DNA of 64,000 nt from Geothrix sp. 21YS21S-2 (GTDB lineage Bacteria > Acidobacteriota > Holophagae > Holophagales > Holophagaceae): the NCBI RefSeq assembly GCF_030846775.1, contig NZ_CP132910.1:2514001-2578000 (forward strand). The letters are read 5' to 3'. Both the position numbers and the translations under genes were made by a program. Of the stretch, positions 7,701 through 15,982 are shown one piece after another (position 1 is the stretch's first letter; the number at the start of each line of letters is the position of its first letter). The notes under the pieces are model-generated. The model did not search any database, had not been told where the DNA came from, and saw nothing but the letters and a program-made list of their open reading frames with translations.

Positions 7701-10457
7701 ATGTCCCTTTCCACCTCTTCCATGGTCCACGACGAAACTTCCATGGGTGAATGGCACCTGCTGCACCTGTCGGCCATGACGAAGATGTCCGAGCTGGCCG
7801 CGGCCCTGCTGGCCCAGGACTGGGCCCAGGTGGACCGCGCCTGCCGGTGGGTCTACGAGGTGCTGCGCCCCCACAACGAGGCCGAGGAGCGCGAGCTGCT
7901 GCCGCTCCTGGACGAGCTGGGCGCCGAGGCGCTCATGGACCAGCTCATCGGGGACCACCGGGAGATGTGGGACCTCACCCTCCTCCTGCTGGCGGCCAAC
8001 GCCGGGGGGGTGGTGAAGGAGCCGGGCATCTACCAGGAGCAGGCACGTAGGCTCATGGACCTGATCCGCCAGCACATCGACACCGAGGAGCACGTCATGC
8101 TGCCGCTGCTCAAGGGGAAGTCGCTGTACATGGGCGACGAGGTGAACGCCGACGGCTACCTGATCCTGGAGAAGCGCCTCCTGGCCCCCGAGACCTGGAG
8201 TTTCATCGTCCAAGCCCCCATGGTGGCCCGGGGCCGCAAGCCCGGCCAGTTCCTCATGGTGGCCCCCTTCGAGAAGAGCGAGCGCATCCCCCTGACCCTG
8301 GCCGACGGCGACGCCCGCAAGGGCTGGATCCGCTTCGTCATGGTCGAGGTGGGCGCCACCACCAAGGCCATGGGCAAGCTCAGCCAGGGCGACAAGCTCT
8401 TCGCGGTGGCCGGTCCCATGGGCAAGCCCACGGAGCTGGTGGAGGAGGGCACCGTGGTGCTGGTGGCCGGCGGCTACGGCAGCGCGGCCATCCTCCCCGC
8501 GGCCCAGGCCCTCAAGGCCCGGGGCCAGCGGGTGATCACCGTGCTGGGAGGCCGCTCCCGTGAGCGCGTGCTCCTGGCGGAGGAGCTGGGCGCCGCGTCC
8601 GACGAGCTCATCATCACCACCGACGACGGCACCCTGGGCCGCCAGGGCATCGTCACGCAGCCCCTGGCCGAGATCCTGGAGCGCGAACCCGTGGCCGAGG
8701 TGGTGGCCGTGGGCCCCATGCCCATGATGCAGGCGGTCTCCGAGGCCACCCGGGAGCGCGGCATCTTCACGCTGGTGAGCCTCAACGCCCTCATGGTCGA
8801 CGGCACGGGCATGTGCGGCGGCTGCCGGGTGTCGGTGGGCGGCGAGATGAAGTTCGCGTGCTTCGACGGCCCCGACTTCGACGGCCACAAGGTCGACTTC
8901 AACATGCTCCGCATGCGCCAGAACTGGTACAAGGAGGACGAGACCGCGGCCCAGGACCACGTGTGCAACCTGGGCATGTCCAGCCACCCGGTGACGGACG
9001 CGGACATGCCCTTCATCGCGCCGGTGGCCGACCTGGACTGGCAGAACCTGGACCTGCCCTCCCTCAAGCCCGCCCAGCGCATGAAGATCCCCCGCCAGGT
9101 GGCGGCCTGCCAGGATCCGGCCATCCGCGTGGGCAACTTCTCGGAAGTGACCCTGGCGCTGAACGCCGAGCAGGCCCGGCTGGAGGCCGCGCGCTGCCTG
9201 GACTGCAAGGTGCCCAAGTGCATCGAGGGGTGCCCGGTCAACATCGACATCCCGGCCTTCGTCAAGCGCATCGAGGCCGGCGATCCCCTGGGCGCCGCCC
9301 GCATCCTCAAGCAGTCCTCGAGCCTGCCCGCCGTGTGCGGCCGGGTGTGCCCGCAGGAGAAGCAGTGCGAGGCCAAGTGCGTGGTGGGCATCAAGGGGGA
9401 GGCCGTGGGCATCGGGCGCCTGGAGCGCTTCGCCGCCGACGCGCTGCTGGCCGCCGAGCCCGAGACGCCGCCCATGGCGCCGGCCACGGGCCGCAAGGTG
9501 GCCGTGGTGGGCGCGGGCCCCGCGGGCCTCACCGTCGCCGGCGAGCTGGCCGGGAAGGGCCACGACGTCACGGTCTACGACGCCCTGCACCGCCCCGGAG
9601 GCGTGCTGCTCTACGGCATTCCCGAGTTCCGCCTGCCCAACGCCATCGTGGAGAAGGAAGTGGACACGCTGCGCCGCATGGGCGTGAAGTTCGTCCTGAA
9701 CACCCTGGTGGGCCGCTCCATGACCCTGGCCGAGCTCCGGTCCGAAAACGACGCCGTGTTCATGGGCACCGGCGCGGGCCTGCCCGGCATGCTGGGGATC
9801 CCGGGCGAGGACTTCAAGGGCATCTACACAGCCAACGAGTTCCTCACCCGCATCAACCTCATGCGCGCCGACCTCTTCCCCGAATCCGGCACGCCGGTGA
9901 CGGTCGGCAGGCACGTGGTCATCGTGGGCTGCGGCAACACCGCCATGGACGCCTCCCGCGCCGCGCGGCGCCTGGGCCCCGAATCGGTCTCGATCGTCTA
10001 CCGCCGCACCATCAAGGAATCCACCGCCCGCAAGGAGGAGCTGGAGCACACCGAGGAGGAGGGCGTCCACTTCCACTTCCTCACCAACCCCCTGCGCTGC
10101 ATCGGCAACGACAAGGGCTGGATCACCCACATCGAGTGCGCCGTCATGGAGCTCACCGAACCCGGCCCCGACGGCCGCCGCGGCGTGCGCGCCACCGCCG
10201 AGACCGTGACCCTGCCCTGCGACACCCTGGTGGTGGCCCTGGGCTTCTCCGTGAATCCGCTGATCGCCCAGACCGAGGACCGCCTCAAGACCCTCAAGGG
10301 CGGCGTGGTGCGGGTGGACGAGGCCACCGGGGAGACCACGGTGCCGGGCGTCTTCGCCGGCGGCGACGTCATCACGGGCGGGGCGACGGTGATCCTGGCC
10401 ATGGGACAGGGAAGGCGGGCCGCGGAAGCGATGCACAAGCAGCTGATGGGAATCTAG
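7701..10457 (+). CDS. Hemerythrin-NfnA-NfnB fusion: NAD(P)H/ferredoxin transhydrogenase-like flavoprotein
   Basis: One 918-residue protein with three parts. Residues about 15-140 are a hemerythrin/HHE helical bundle with iron-ligand candidates (H58, E62-E63, H86, H125, E129-E130, H131). Residues about 150-400 match NfnA: a ferredoxin-NADP reductase-like FAD/NAD module, then a [2Fe-2S] site with D367, C372, C375 and C387, the Asp-plus-three-Cys pattern of Nfn. From about 440 on it matches NfnB/GltD: Cys clusters for two [4Fe-4S] centres (CLDCKVPKC..., CGRVCPQEKQC), an FAD-binding VVGAGPAGLT and an NADP-binding VIVGCGNTAMDA. Nfn catalyses flavin-based electron bifurcation between NADPH, NADH and ferredoxin. 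The extra hemerythrin is unusual and may sense or scavenge O2. ATG 7701 has a GGAG site. Confidence 0.9.
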   Translation: MSLSTSSMVHDETSMGEWHLLHLSAMTKMSELAAALLAQDWAQVDRACRWVYEVLRPHNEAEERELLPLLDELGAEALMDQLIGDHREMWDLTLLLLAANAGGVVKEPGIYQEQARRLMDLIRQHIDTEEHVMLPLLKGKSLYMGDEVNADGYLILEKRLLAPETWSFIVQAPMVARGRKPGQFLMVAPFEKSERIPLTLADGDARKGWIRFVMVEVGATTKAMGKLSQGDKLFAVAGPMGKPTELVEEGTVVLVAGGYGSAAILPAAQALKARGQRVITVLGGRSRERVLLAEELGAASDELIITTDDGTLGRQGIVTQPLAEILEREPVAEVVAVGPMPMMQAVSEATRERGIFTLVSLNALMVDGTGMCGGCRVSVGGEMKFACFDGPDFDGHKVDFNMLRMRQNWYKEDETAAQDHVCNLGMSSHPVTDADMPFIAPVADLDWQNLDLPSLKPAQRMKIPRQVAACQDPAIRVGNFSEVTLALNAEQARLEAARCLDCKVPKCIEGCPVNIDIPAFVKRIEAGDPLGAARILKQSSSLPAVCGRVCPQEKQCEAKCVVGIKGEAVGIGRLERFAADALLAAEPETPPMAPATGRKVAVVGAGPAGLTVAGELAGKGHDVTVYDALHRPGGVLLYGIPEFRLPNAIVEKEVDTLRRMGVKFVLNTLVGRSMTLAELRSENDAVFMGTGAGLPGMLGIPGEDFKGIYTANEFLTRINLMRADLFPESGTPVTVGRHVVIVGCGNTAMDASRAARRLGPESVSIVYRRTIKESTARKEELEHTEEEGVHFHFLTNPLRCIGNDKGWITHIECAVMELTEPGPDGRRGVRATAETVTLPCDTLVVALGFSVNPLIAQTEDRLKTLKGGVVRVDEATGETTVPGVFAGGDVITGGATVILAMGQGRRAAEAMHKQLMGI

Positions 10458-10553
10458 AGGCCGTGGACGCGATCCCCAGCCGGGGCCGCCGACGATAGCC
10501 TTCCTGCCGACGCGTGCCAGGGCTCCTGAAACCCCTTGTATATTATCTTTTTT

Positions 10554-10591
10554 CATCCCCGGCAAATTAAACGCTGAATTTGCCAGGGATG
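10554..10591. repeat. Large inverted repeat between the Nfn fusion and the Crp/Fnr gene
   Basis: Two 15-base arms (10554-10568 and 10577-10591), complementary except for one C/A mismatch, enclose an 8-base loop between convergent genes. The T-run lies on the far side of the stem for either direction, so a simple intrinsic terminator is not obvious. It may still stop transcription from both sides. Confidence 0.55.
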
Positions 10592-10629
10592 AACGGGGAT
10601 GGGAAAGGATAAAAAAGATCCTTGTCTGC

Positions 10630-11304
10630 TCAGCCCCGGGCGTACCGCTGCAGTTTCTGGATGTCCAGGATCCTCACGACCGGGAACGTGCTCTGGATGA
10701 GCCCCAGGTCGGCCAGCAGCCGCAGCGCCCTGCTGAAGGCCTCCCGGCTCGCGCCGATGCACTGGGCCAAGTCCTCCTGGGTCTCCTTGAATTCCACGAG
10801 GGCCCGGCCGGGGTTGCGGCCCTGGTATTCCAGGATCAGCTGGCCCACCCGCTCGGGGACGCTGTGGAGGCTGAGGGTCTCCACCAGGCTGATGAGGTGG
10901 CGGACCTTGCCGGCGAAGTGCTGGATCATGCACATGGCCACGGCGTTGTTCTTGGTGGCCATGATGCGCAGGGCGCCGGCGGGCACCAGCCAGCACTCGG
11001 TGTCCCCGTGGGCCTCGGCGCCGCTGGCGGCCACGCCGCCGTCGAACACCTGGACCTCGCCCACGCAGGTGCCGGGCTGGAGGATGTCGATGACCTGGAT
11101 CTTGCCGCGGCCGTCGGTGCGGAACACCTTCAGGGCGCCCTGCACCACCACGAAGACGCCGGGCATGGCCTCACCCTGGGTGAAGACGGGGCTGCCGTTG
11201 GGATACCGCCGCAGCTCGCTGACGGTGGCCAACTCCTCGGCTTCCGCCGCAGGCAGTCCTGCCAGGTAGTCGATGCGTCTCAGATTCACGATGGCCTGCC
11301 CCAT
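10630..11304 (-). CDS. Crp/Fnr-family transcriptional regulator
   Basis: Cytoplasmic regulator of 224 residues: an N-terminal cyclic-nucleotide-binding beta-barrel (GSPVFTQGEAMPGVFVVVQG, then GTCVGEVQVFDGG) and a C-terminal winged helix (TQEDLAQCIGASREAFSRALRLL). No N-terminal Cys cluster like that of FNR is visible, so oxygen sensing through 4Fe-4S is unlikely; the effector is unknown. The frame opens 12 codons earlier (11340), but ATG 11304 has a GGGGTG site and is preferred. A 14-bp palindrome 19 bases upstream suggests autoregulation. Its convergent neighbour is the hemerythrin-Nfn gene, a possible target. Confidence 0.88.
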   Translation of the reverse strand: MGQAIVNLRRIDYLAGLPAAEAEELATVSELRRYPNGSPVFTQGEAMPGVFVVVQGALKVFRTDGRGKIQVIDILQPGTCVGEVQVFDGGVAASGAEAHGDTECWLVPAGALRIMATKNNAVAMCMIQHFAGKVRHLISLVETLSLHSVPERVGQLILEYQGRNPGRALVEFKETQEDLAQCIGASREAFSRALRLLADLGLIQSTFPVVRILDIQKLQRYARG

Positions 11305-11322
11305 GAGCACCCCAATTGCACA

Positions 11323-11336
11323 GTGATTTGTATCAC
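11323..11336. promoter_or_regulatory. Crp/Fnr-type operator in the regulator's own leader
   Basis: GTGAT-TTGT-ATCAC is a perfect dyad with the half-site and 4-base spacing of the Crp/Fnr family. It lies 19-32 bases upstream of the regulator's ATG, a classic place for autoregulation. Confidence 0.6.
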
Positions 11337-11498
11337 ACAACGAGGGCGACCGTGAATCTCTGTGCGGGTCTATAGCAGACCACCCGGTAGGAAATTGGAC
11401 TTTTCCGCACGCGCAATCTTCCCAACCTTTGGGAACGGGGAAGGCCGGCGGGAATCAAACCCTTGCACGGAAATGCAAAAACCTTCGAAGGACAGGGG

Positions 11499-12953
11499 AT
11501 GTACACATCTCGCGGGTTCAGGGAGTGGGAGATCGGGGACATCGACGTCATCCGGCGGGGGAAGCTCTTCCACCTCTTCCACCTGGTGCTGCCCAACCAC
11601 GACTACATCGCCCACGCGGTGAGCCCGGACGGCATGAACTGGTCGCGCACCCGCAACGCCATCTTCACGGGGGAGCCGGGAACCTGGGACGACGACATGC
11701 TCTGGACCATGCACGTGAGCCACAACCCGGAACGCAAGCTCTACGAGATGTTCTACACGGGCCTGCACCGGGCGGAGAACGGCTACTTCCAGCGCATCGG
11801 GCGGGCCGTTTCCCGGGACCTGGTGGCCTGGCGCAAGGAGAACGAGAAGAACCTTCCGCTCCTTCCCACGGGCAGCCACTACGAGGGGCCGGGCTACTCG
11901 GAACGGGGCTGGGTGTCCTTCCGGGACCCCTACCTCTGGCGGAGCGCCGGGCAGGAGTGGCTCCTCCTTTGCGCCCGGGTGATCGGTGGACCGGTCAGCC
12001 GGCGAGGCTGCGTGGGTCTGGTTCGGCGGGCGGAGGAGGGCTACCTCATCGAGCCGCCCCTCTTCTTCCCCCGGATGTACGACGACATCGAGTGCCCCTG
12101 CCTGGTGGAGCTGGAGGGGACGTACTACCTCATCGGTTCCATCCGGGAGGATGTGGAGGTGCACTACTGGTGGTGCGACACCTTCCAGGGGGAGTACCGG
12201 GCCTTCAACAACAACGTCCTGCTCCCCAAGGGCAACTATGCGGCCCGGGCCATGCGGGACGGCGACCGCACCCTCATCTACTCGTTCTACATCGACGGGA
12301 TCAACGTGGAGAGCGGGGCCCGGAGCCTGCCCCCGCCCAAGGAGCTGCGCCGGCGCGGGGACGGCAGGCTGGAGCTCGTGAGCTATCACCGCTGGGCGGA
12401 CAAGGTCCGGGGGATGGCCCCCTTCCTGCGGGACGCCTTCAAGCCCTGCCTGGAGAACCCCACCGCCAGCTGCGATGTGGACGGCGAGCGCATCCGCTTC
12501 GCCTGCCGCAGCGGGTTCGAGCTCTTCACCGTGCCGGCCGCGGAGGGGTCCTGGATCTGGGAGCTGGAGTGGCAGACCCTTCGCCAGGGCGACTGCGGCC
12601 TGGTCTTCGGGCTGGACGACCTGCTCAACGGCTACTTCATCTCCCTGGACACGGAGCGGGGCAAGGCCCAGATCCGCGCCTGGGGCAACCGGCTGGAGCG
12701 GGTGTTCCAGAACTACATCTACGAGAGCCTGCAGGTGGGGGAGTTCACGCCCATCGCCGACCGGCGCTACTCCCTCCGGCTCATCCGGTGGGCGGGCTAC
12801 ATCGAGCTCTCGGTCAACGGGGTGGTGCGCCTGTCCCTGGTGGACACCCGGTTCTCGGGGCGCAGCCTGGGCATCTACCTGGAGAGCGCCGAGGTCAGCC
12901 TATCCATGCCAGCCCTTCGGATTCTCGAACCTCCAGGGCGGGACCTGAACTGA
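11499..12953 (+). CDS. GH32/GH43-like glycoside hydrolase (putative beta-fructosidase)
   Basis: Protein of 484 residues with an N-terminal five-bladed beta-propeller and a C-terminal beta-sandwich, as in GH32. Seen in the sequence are FRDP (141-144), matching the RDP motif, and IECP (197-200), matching the ECP motif that holds the acid/base Glu. The first-blade WMNDPNG nucleophile motif is not in its usual form (here LPNHDYIAHAVS), so the substrate and even activity are uncertain. There is no signal peptide, so it is likely cytosolic. ATG 11499 has AAGGA upstream; a TTG at 11463 is an alternative. Its neighbour makes sucrose, which supports a sucrose or fructan role. The 3' end overlaps that gene by 59 bases. 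Confidence 0.72.
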   Translation: MYTSRGFREWEIGDIDVIRRGKLFHLFHLVLPNHDYIAHAVSPDGMNWSRTRNAIFTGEPGTWDDDMLWTMHVSHNPERKLYEMFYTGLHRAENGYFQRIGRAVSRDLVAWRKENEKNLPLLPTGSHYEGPGYSERGWVSFRDPYLWRSAGQEWLLLCARVIGGPVSRRGCVGLVRRAEEGYLIEPPLFFPRMYDDIECPCLVELEGTYYLIGSIREDVEVHYWWCDTFQGEYRAFNNNVLLPKGNYAARAMRDGDRTLIYSFYIDGINVESGARSLPPPKELRRRGDGRLELVSYHRWADKVRGMAPFLRDAFKPCLENPTASCDVDGERIRFACRSGFELFTVPAAEGSWIWELEWQTLRQGDCGLVFGLDDLLNGYFISLDTERGKAQIRAWGNRLERVFQNYIYESLQVGEFTPIADRRYSLRLIRWAGYIELSVNGVVRLSLVDTRFSGRSLGIYLESAEVSLSMPALRILEPPGRDLN

Positions 12954-15108
12954 AGACGAAGGGGAGGGGGAACCGGAGGCTGTAGTGGCGGATCCCCTCG
13001 AGGATCCCCGCGGCGCAGGGCTGGTTGGCGAAGTACACCCGGGCCCGCCCGCGCAGCTCGCCCAGTTCGGGGCTGTGGTTGCCCACCACGATGCCCAGCA
13101 TGTCGCCCAGGAGCATGTCCCGGTCGTTGCCGGAATCCCCGGCCACCAGGAAGCGGTCCGGGGGGATGCCCCACTTGAAGGCGAGGTAGCGCACCGCGTG
13201 GCCCTTGGAGGCGCAGCGGGGCAGCACGTCCAGGTTCCGGGACTCGGAGTACACGAGGTTGGCCTGGAGGCCGGCGCGGTGGAGGTTGGCCACCAGGGTC
13301 TCCAGGGGCGGCATGCGGCTGGGCTTGACGTTGTAGCTGAGCTTGTAGGGCCCCTGCTTGCGGTGGTTCTGGAGCCGGAGCCCCGGCACGTCCTTGAGCG
13401 CGGACGCCAGGTCCTCCCGCCTCCAGCCCTGGCGGATGTGGTTCTCCCAGGCCTGGTCGTGGGCGCGGTTGAAGCCGTAGCGGATCTCGGTGCCGATGCC
13501 GCTGATGATCACGTCGGGCTCGGGCACGCCCCAGGTCTTGAGGGCCCACAGGGCGTTGTCCAGCTTGCGGCCCGTGGCCACCCCGAAGGCCAGGGCGCCG
13601 CGCTGCTCCCGGATCCAGGCCAGGAGCTGGTCCAGGGACTCCCGGTCGCCCAGCAGGGTGCCGTCCAGGTCGCAGATGAGCGCGGCCCTCGCGTGGAGGA
13701 AGGGGGAGGTGCCCGGGGCCGGGTCCAGGTCGGCCCGCTCCCTACGGGCCTGCTTCCGGCCGCGCTTGAGGAGCCGCTGGAGCACCTTCAGGTACTTCCC
13801 GACGTGGGCGTCCCAGCTGTAGGTGTCGCGCACCCGCCGCAGGCCGTTGCGGGCCCATGCCGCCCACCGCGACGGATCCTCCAGGGCGTCCCGGATGGCC
13901 GCGGAAAGCGCCGCGGGCTCGCGGGATTCCACCACGGTGCCGTTGCGGCAGTTGGCCACGATGTCCCGGGGGCCGCCGCAGTCGGTGGTCACCACGGGAA
14001 GCCCCGTGGCGGCGGCCTCGATGAGGGTGAGCCCGAAGCTCTCCTGGACCGAGGGGTTCACGTAGACGCCCCGGCGCTGCACCGCCAGCCGGTAGAAGCC
14101 GGGGACGTCCTCCGCGCGGTGGGTGCGGGGGAAGGCCACGGACCCGAAGAGGTCGAAGCGGTCCAGGGCGAGCAGCAGCTCCTCCCAGGTGCGGCGGCCC
14201 TCCTCGTCCATGTCCCGGATGTCCTCGTGGTGGCCGGCCACCAGGAGCAGGTTGGCCTGGGCCCGCAGGCGCGCGTCGAGACCGTAGGCCTCCACCAGGC
14301 CCAGGATGTTCTTGGAGGGCACGGGGCGGCCGATGCACAGCACCAGGGGCTTGCGGGGGCGCGCCAGGAAGCGGTCCACGAGGGCCGCCATGGCGGGTTC
14401 GGGGTGCCGGGAGGCCGGCGGCGTGAAGCGCCCCAGGTCCGTGCCCGGAGGGATCACCACGGCCCTGCGCGGGTCGAAGTGGGGGTAGAGGCCGTACTGC
14501 TCGGCCACCTCCTGCCGGGTGCTGGCCACCACCCGCGCGGCGTGGCGCAGCACCTCGTCCTCGGCCCGGATGCGGCGCTCGAAATGGAACGTCCGCTCGA
14601 GAGCGGCCTCCTTGCCTCCGGCCTGCAGGAGGCGGTCCCGCTTGCACCGGCCCAGGGAATGCCCGGTGTGCAGGAAGGGGATGCCCAGAAGCGCGGAAAG
14701 GCGCTGGGCCACCAGGCCCGCGTCCCCGTAGTGGCTGTGGAGCACGTCCGGCAGGCGGGGGAGCTCACGGGCGTACACGAGGAAGCGGTCGACCAGCTGG
14801 TCGAGGTGGTCCCAGAGCAGCTCCTTGCGCACGTAGCGCCGCGGGCCGAAGGGCAGCCGGATGATCCGGGCGTGGGGCCCCAGGGCCTCCTCCGGCTGGG
14901 CATAGTCCGCGGGCAGCGCGGGGTCCTGCACCAGGCGCGTGAGCAGGTCCACCTGGGCCACGTCCGGCTGGCGGCCCAGGGCCTTGGCCAACTCCAGCAC
15001 GTAGAGCACCTGCCCGCCCGTATCCGGGTCCCGGCCCAGTTCCGGCGCGGTGCCCCGGATCAGTCCGTGGACGCTGATCATCAGGATGTAGATGCCGCTT
15101 TCCCTCAC
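12895..15108 (-). CDS. Sucrose-phosphate synthase fused to sucrose-phosphate phosphatase
   Basis: Bifunctional protein of 737 residues. Residues 1 to about 450 are a GT4 glycosyltransferase of the sucrose synthase/SPS group: RDPDTGGQVLYVLELAKAL near the N-terminus, VIPPGTDLGRF, LCIGRPVPSKN and NPSVQESFGLTLIEAAATG with the donor-site Glu residues. Residues about 480-737 are a HAD-type sucrose phosphatase (ALICDLDGTLL, SGIGTEIRYG, VAGDSGNDRDML). Together they would turn UDP-glucose plus fructose-6-phosphate into sucrose. GTG 15108 has GGAG upstream. The domain order matches known SPS-SPP proteins. Sucrose may act as an osmolyte or reserve, with the convergent GH32-like enzyme breaking it down. 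Confidence 0.92.
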   Translation of the reverse strand: MRESGIYILMISVHGLIRGTAPELGRDPDTGGQVLYVLELAKALGRQPDVAQVDLLTRLVQDPALPADYAQPEEALGPHARIIRLPFGPRRYVRKELLWDHLDQLVDRFLVYARELPRLPDVLHSHYGDAGLVAQRLSALLGIPFLHTGHSLGRCKRDRLLQAGGKEAALERTFHFERRIRAEDEVLRHAARVVASTRQEVAEQYGLYPHFDPRRAVVIPPGTDLGRFTPPASRHPEPAMAALVDRFLARPRKPLVLCIGRPVPSKNILGLVEAYGLDARLRAQANLLLVAGHHEDIRDMDEEGRRTWEELLLALDRFDLFGSVAFPRTHRAEDVPGFYRLAVQRRGVYVNPSVQESFGLTLIEAAATGLPVVTTDCGGPRDIVANCRNGTVVESREPAALSAAIRDALEDPSRWAAWARNGLRRVRDTYSWDAHVGKYLKVLQRLLKRGRKQARRERADLDPAPGTSPFLHARAALICDLDGTLLGDRESLDQLLAWIREQRGALAFGVATGRKLDNALWALKTWGVPEPDVIISGIGTEIRYGFNRAHDQAWENHIRQGWRREDLASALKDVPGLRLQNHRKQGPYKLSYNVKPSRMPPLETLVANLHRAGLQANLVYSESRNLDVLPRCASKGHAVRYLAFKWGIPPDRFLVAGDSGNDRDMLLGDMLGIVVGNHSPELGELRGRARVYFANQPCAAGILEGIRHYSLRFPLPFVFSSGPALEVRESEGLAWIG

Positions 15109-15168
15109 TTGGTTCTCCGGAACAGGACGTTCCGTTGAGATGCCGGCCGGGGGCCGCAGGTTCCAGGT

Positions 15169-15205
15169 ACGCGAAAAGGCCCCGGAATCCGGGGCCTTTT
15201 CGCGT
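15169..15205 (-). terminator. Strong terminator after efp
   Basis: A perfect 17-bp stem (15169-15185 with 15189-15205) closes on a three-base loop, 11 bases past the efp stop. The stem contains a TTTT/AAAA tract followed by CGCG, so it can form from either strand. Confidence 0.8.
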
Positions 15206-15216
15206 ATGAGGCGCTG

Positions 15217-15783
15217 CTACTTGACGCGTTCCATGAAGGAGCGGTCCACGGTGTTCACGCGGATCTTCTCGCCCGCTTCCATGTAGGGGGGGACGTTCAC
15301 GATGACGCCGTTCTCCATTTTCGCGGGCTTGTAGGAGCCGGTGGCGTTGGCGTTCTTCATGACGGGCTCGGTCTCGACGATCTCGAGCACGACGCTGGGA
15401 GGAAGGGTGATGCTCAGCGCCTTCTCTTCGTAGAACTCCACTTCCACGACCATGTTGGGCTGGAGGAAGACGGCGTCGTCGCCCATGAACTCCTTGGGGA
15501 TCTCCAGCTGCTCGTAGGTCTCGCCGTTCATGAGCACGATGTTGTCGCCGTCCTCGTAGAGGAACTCCATCATGTGCTGCTCGAGGCTCGCCTTGTCCAC
15601 CTTCTCGGCGGAACCGAAGCGGTTCTCGCGGTTGAGGCCGTCCTTGAGACGCTTCATCTTGGTGGCGATGCGGGCCGGGAGGTTGCCGGGGGTCTGGTGC
15701 TCGACGAAGGTCACCCGGCAGAGTTCGTTCTCGAAATTGACGATCATCCCGACGCGGAGCTGGACGGCGTTGATGAAGGGCAT
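15217..15783 (-). CDS. efp: Translation elongation factor P (Asn34 type)
   Basis: EF-P of 188 residues, the normal length, with three beta-barrel domains. It enters the ribosomal E site and helps peptide-bond formation at proline stretches. Domain I's tip loop reads TPGNLPARI, so the position of E. coli Lys34 is Asn34, within a P-G-N-L-P loop. This excludes lysylation by EpmA at this site and suggests an unmodified EF-P. The C-terminal domain ends SYKPAKMENGVIVNVPPYME...RVNTVDRSF as expected. Start ATG 15783 has GAGGTGA; 15 upstream codons of open frame are not used. Confidence 0.95.
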   Translation of the reverse strand: MPFINAVQLRVGMIVNFENELCRVTFVEHQTPGNLPARIATKMKRLKDGLNRENRFGSAEKVDKASLEQHMMEFLYEDGDNIVLMNGETYEQLEIPKEFMGDDAVFLQPNMVVEVEFYEEKALSITLPPSVVLEIVETEPVMKNANATGSYKPAKMENGVIVNVPPYMEAGEKIRVNTVDRSFMERVK

Positions 15784-15867
15784 GGAATCACCTCGTGGAG
15801 TCCCGGTTGCTGATTTTGTGACTTCCAATCAGATGGCCCCCGGTTTCACCCAGGGGCCATTTGTCGG

Positions 15868-15942
15868 TGGTGGGCATATCAGGATTCGAACCTGAGACTT
15901 CTACCGTGTGAAGGTAGCACTCTACCGCTGAGTTATACGCCC
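15868..15942 (-). tRNA. tRNA-Val (anticodon CAC)
   Basis: 75 bases including an encoded CCA (15868-15870). The acceptor stem GGGCGTA/TATGCCC has one G-T wobble, the anticodon stem CTACC/GGTAG encloses the loop TTCACAC with anticodon CAC (plus-strand 15908-15910), and the T-arm is GGTTCGAATCC. It reads GUG codons. Confidence 0.95.
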
Positions 15943-15982
15943 GCGGTCCATCAGAGTAGCACCTCGGAGGGATTTGTCCAGA

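Noticed and set aside
12985-15138. 717-residue plus-strand ORF opposite sucrose-phosphate synthase
   Set aside because: Shadow of the SPS-SPP gene in GC-rich DNA; no domain signature.
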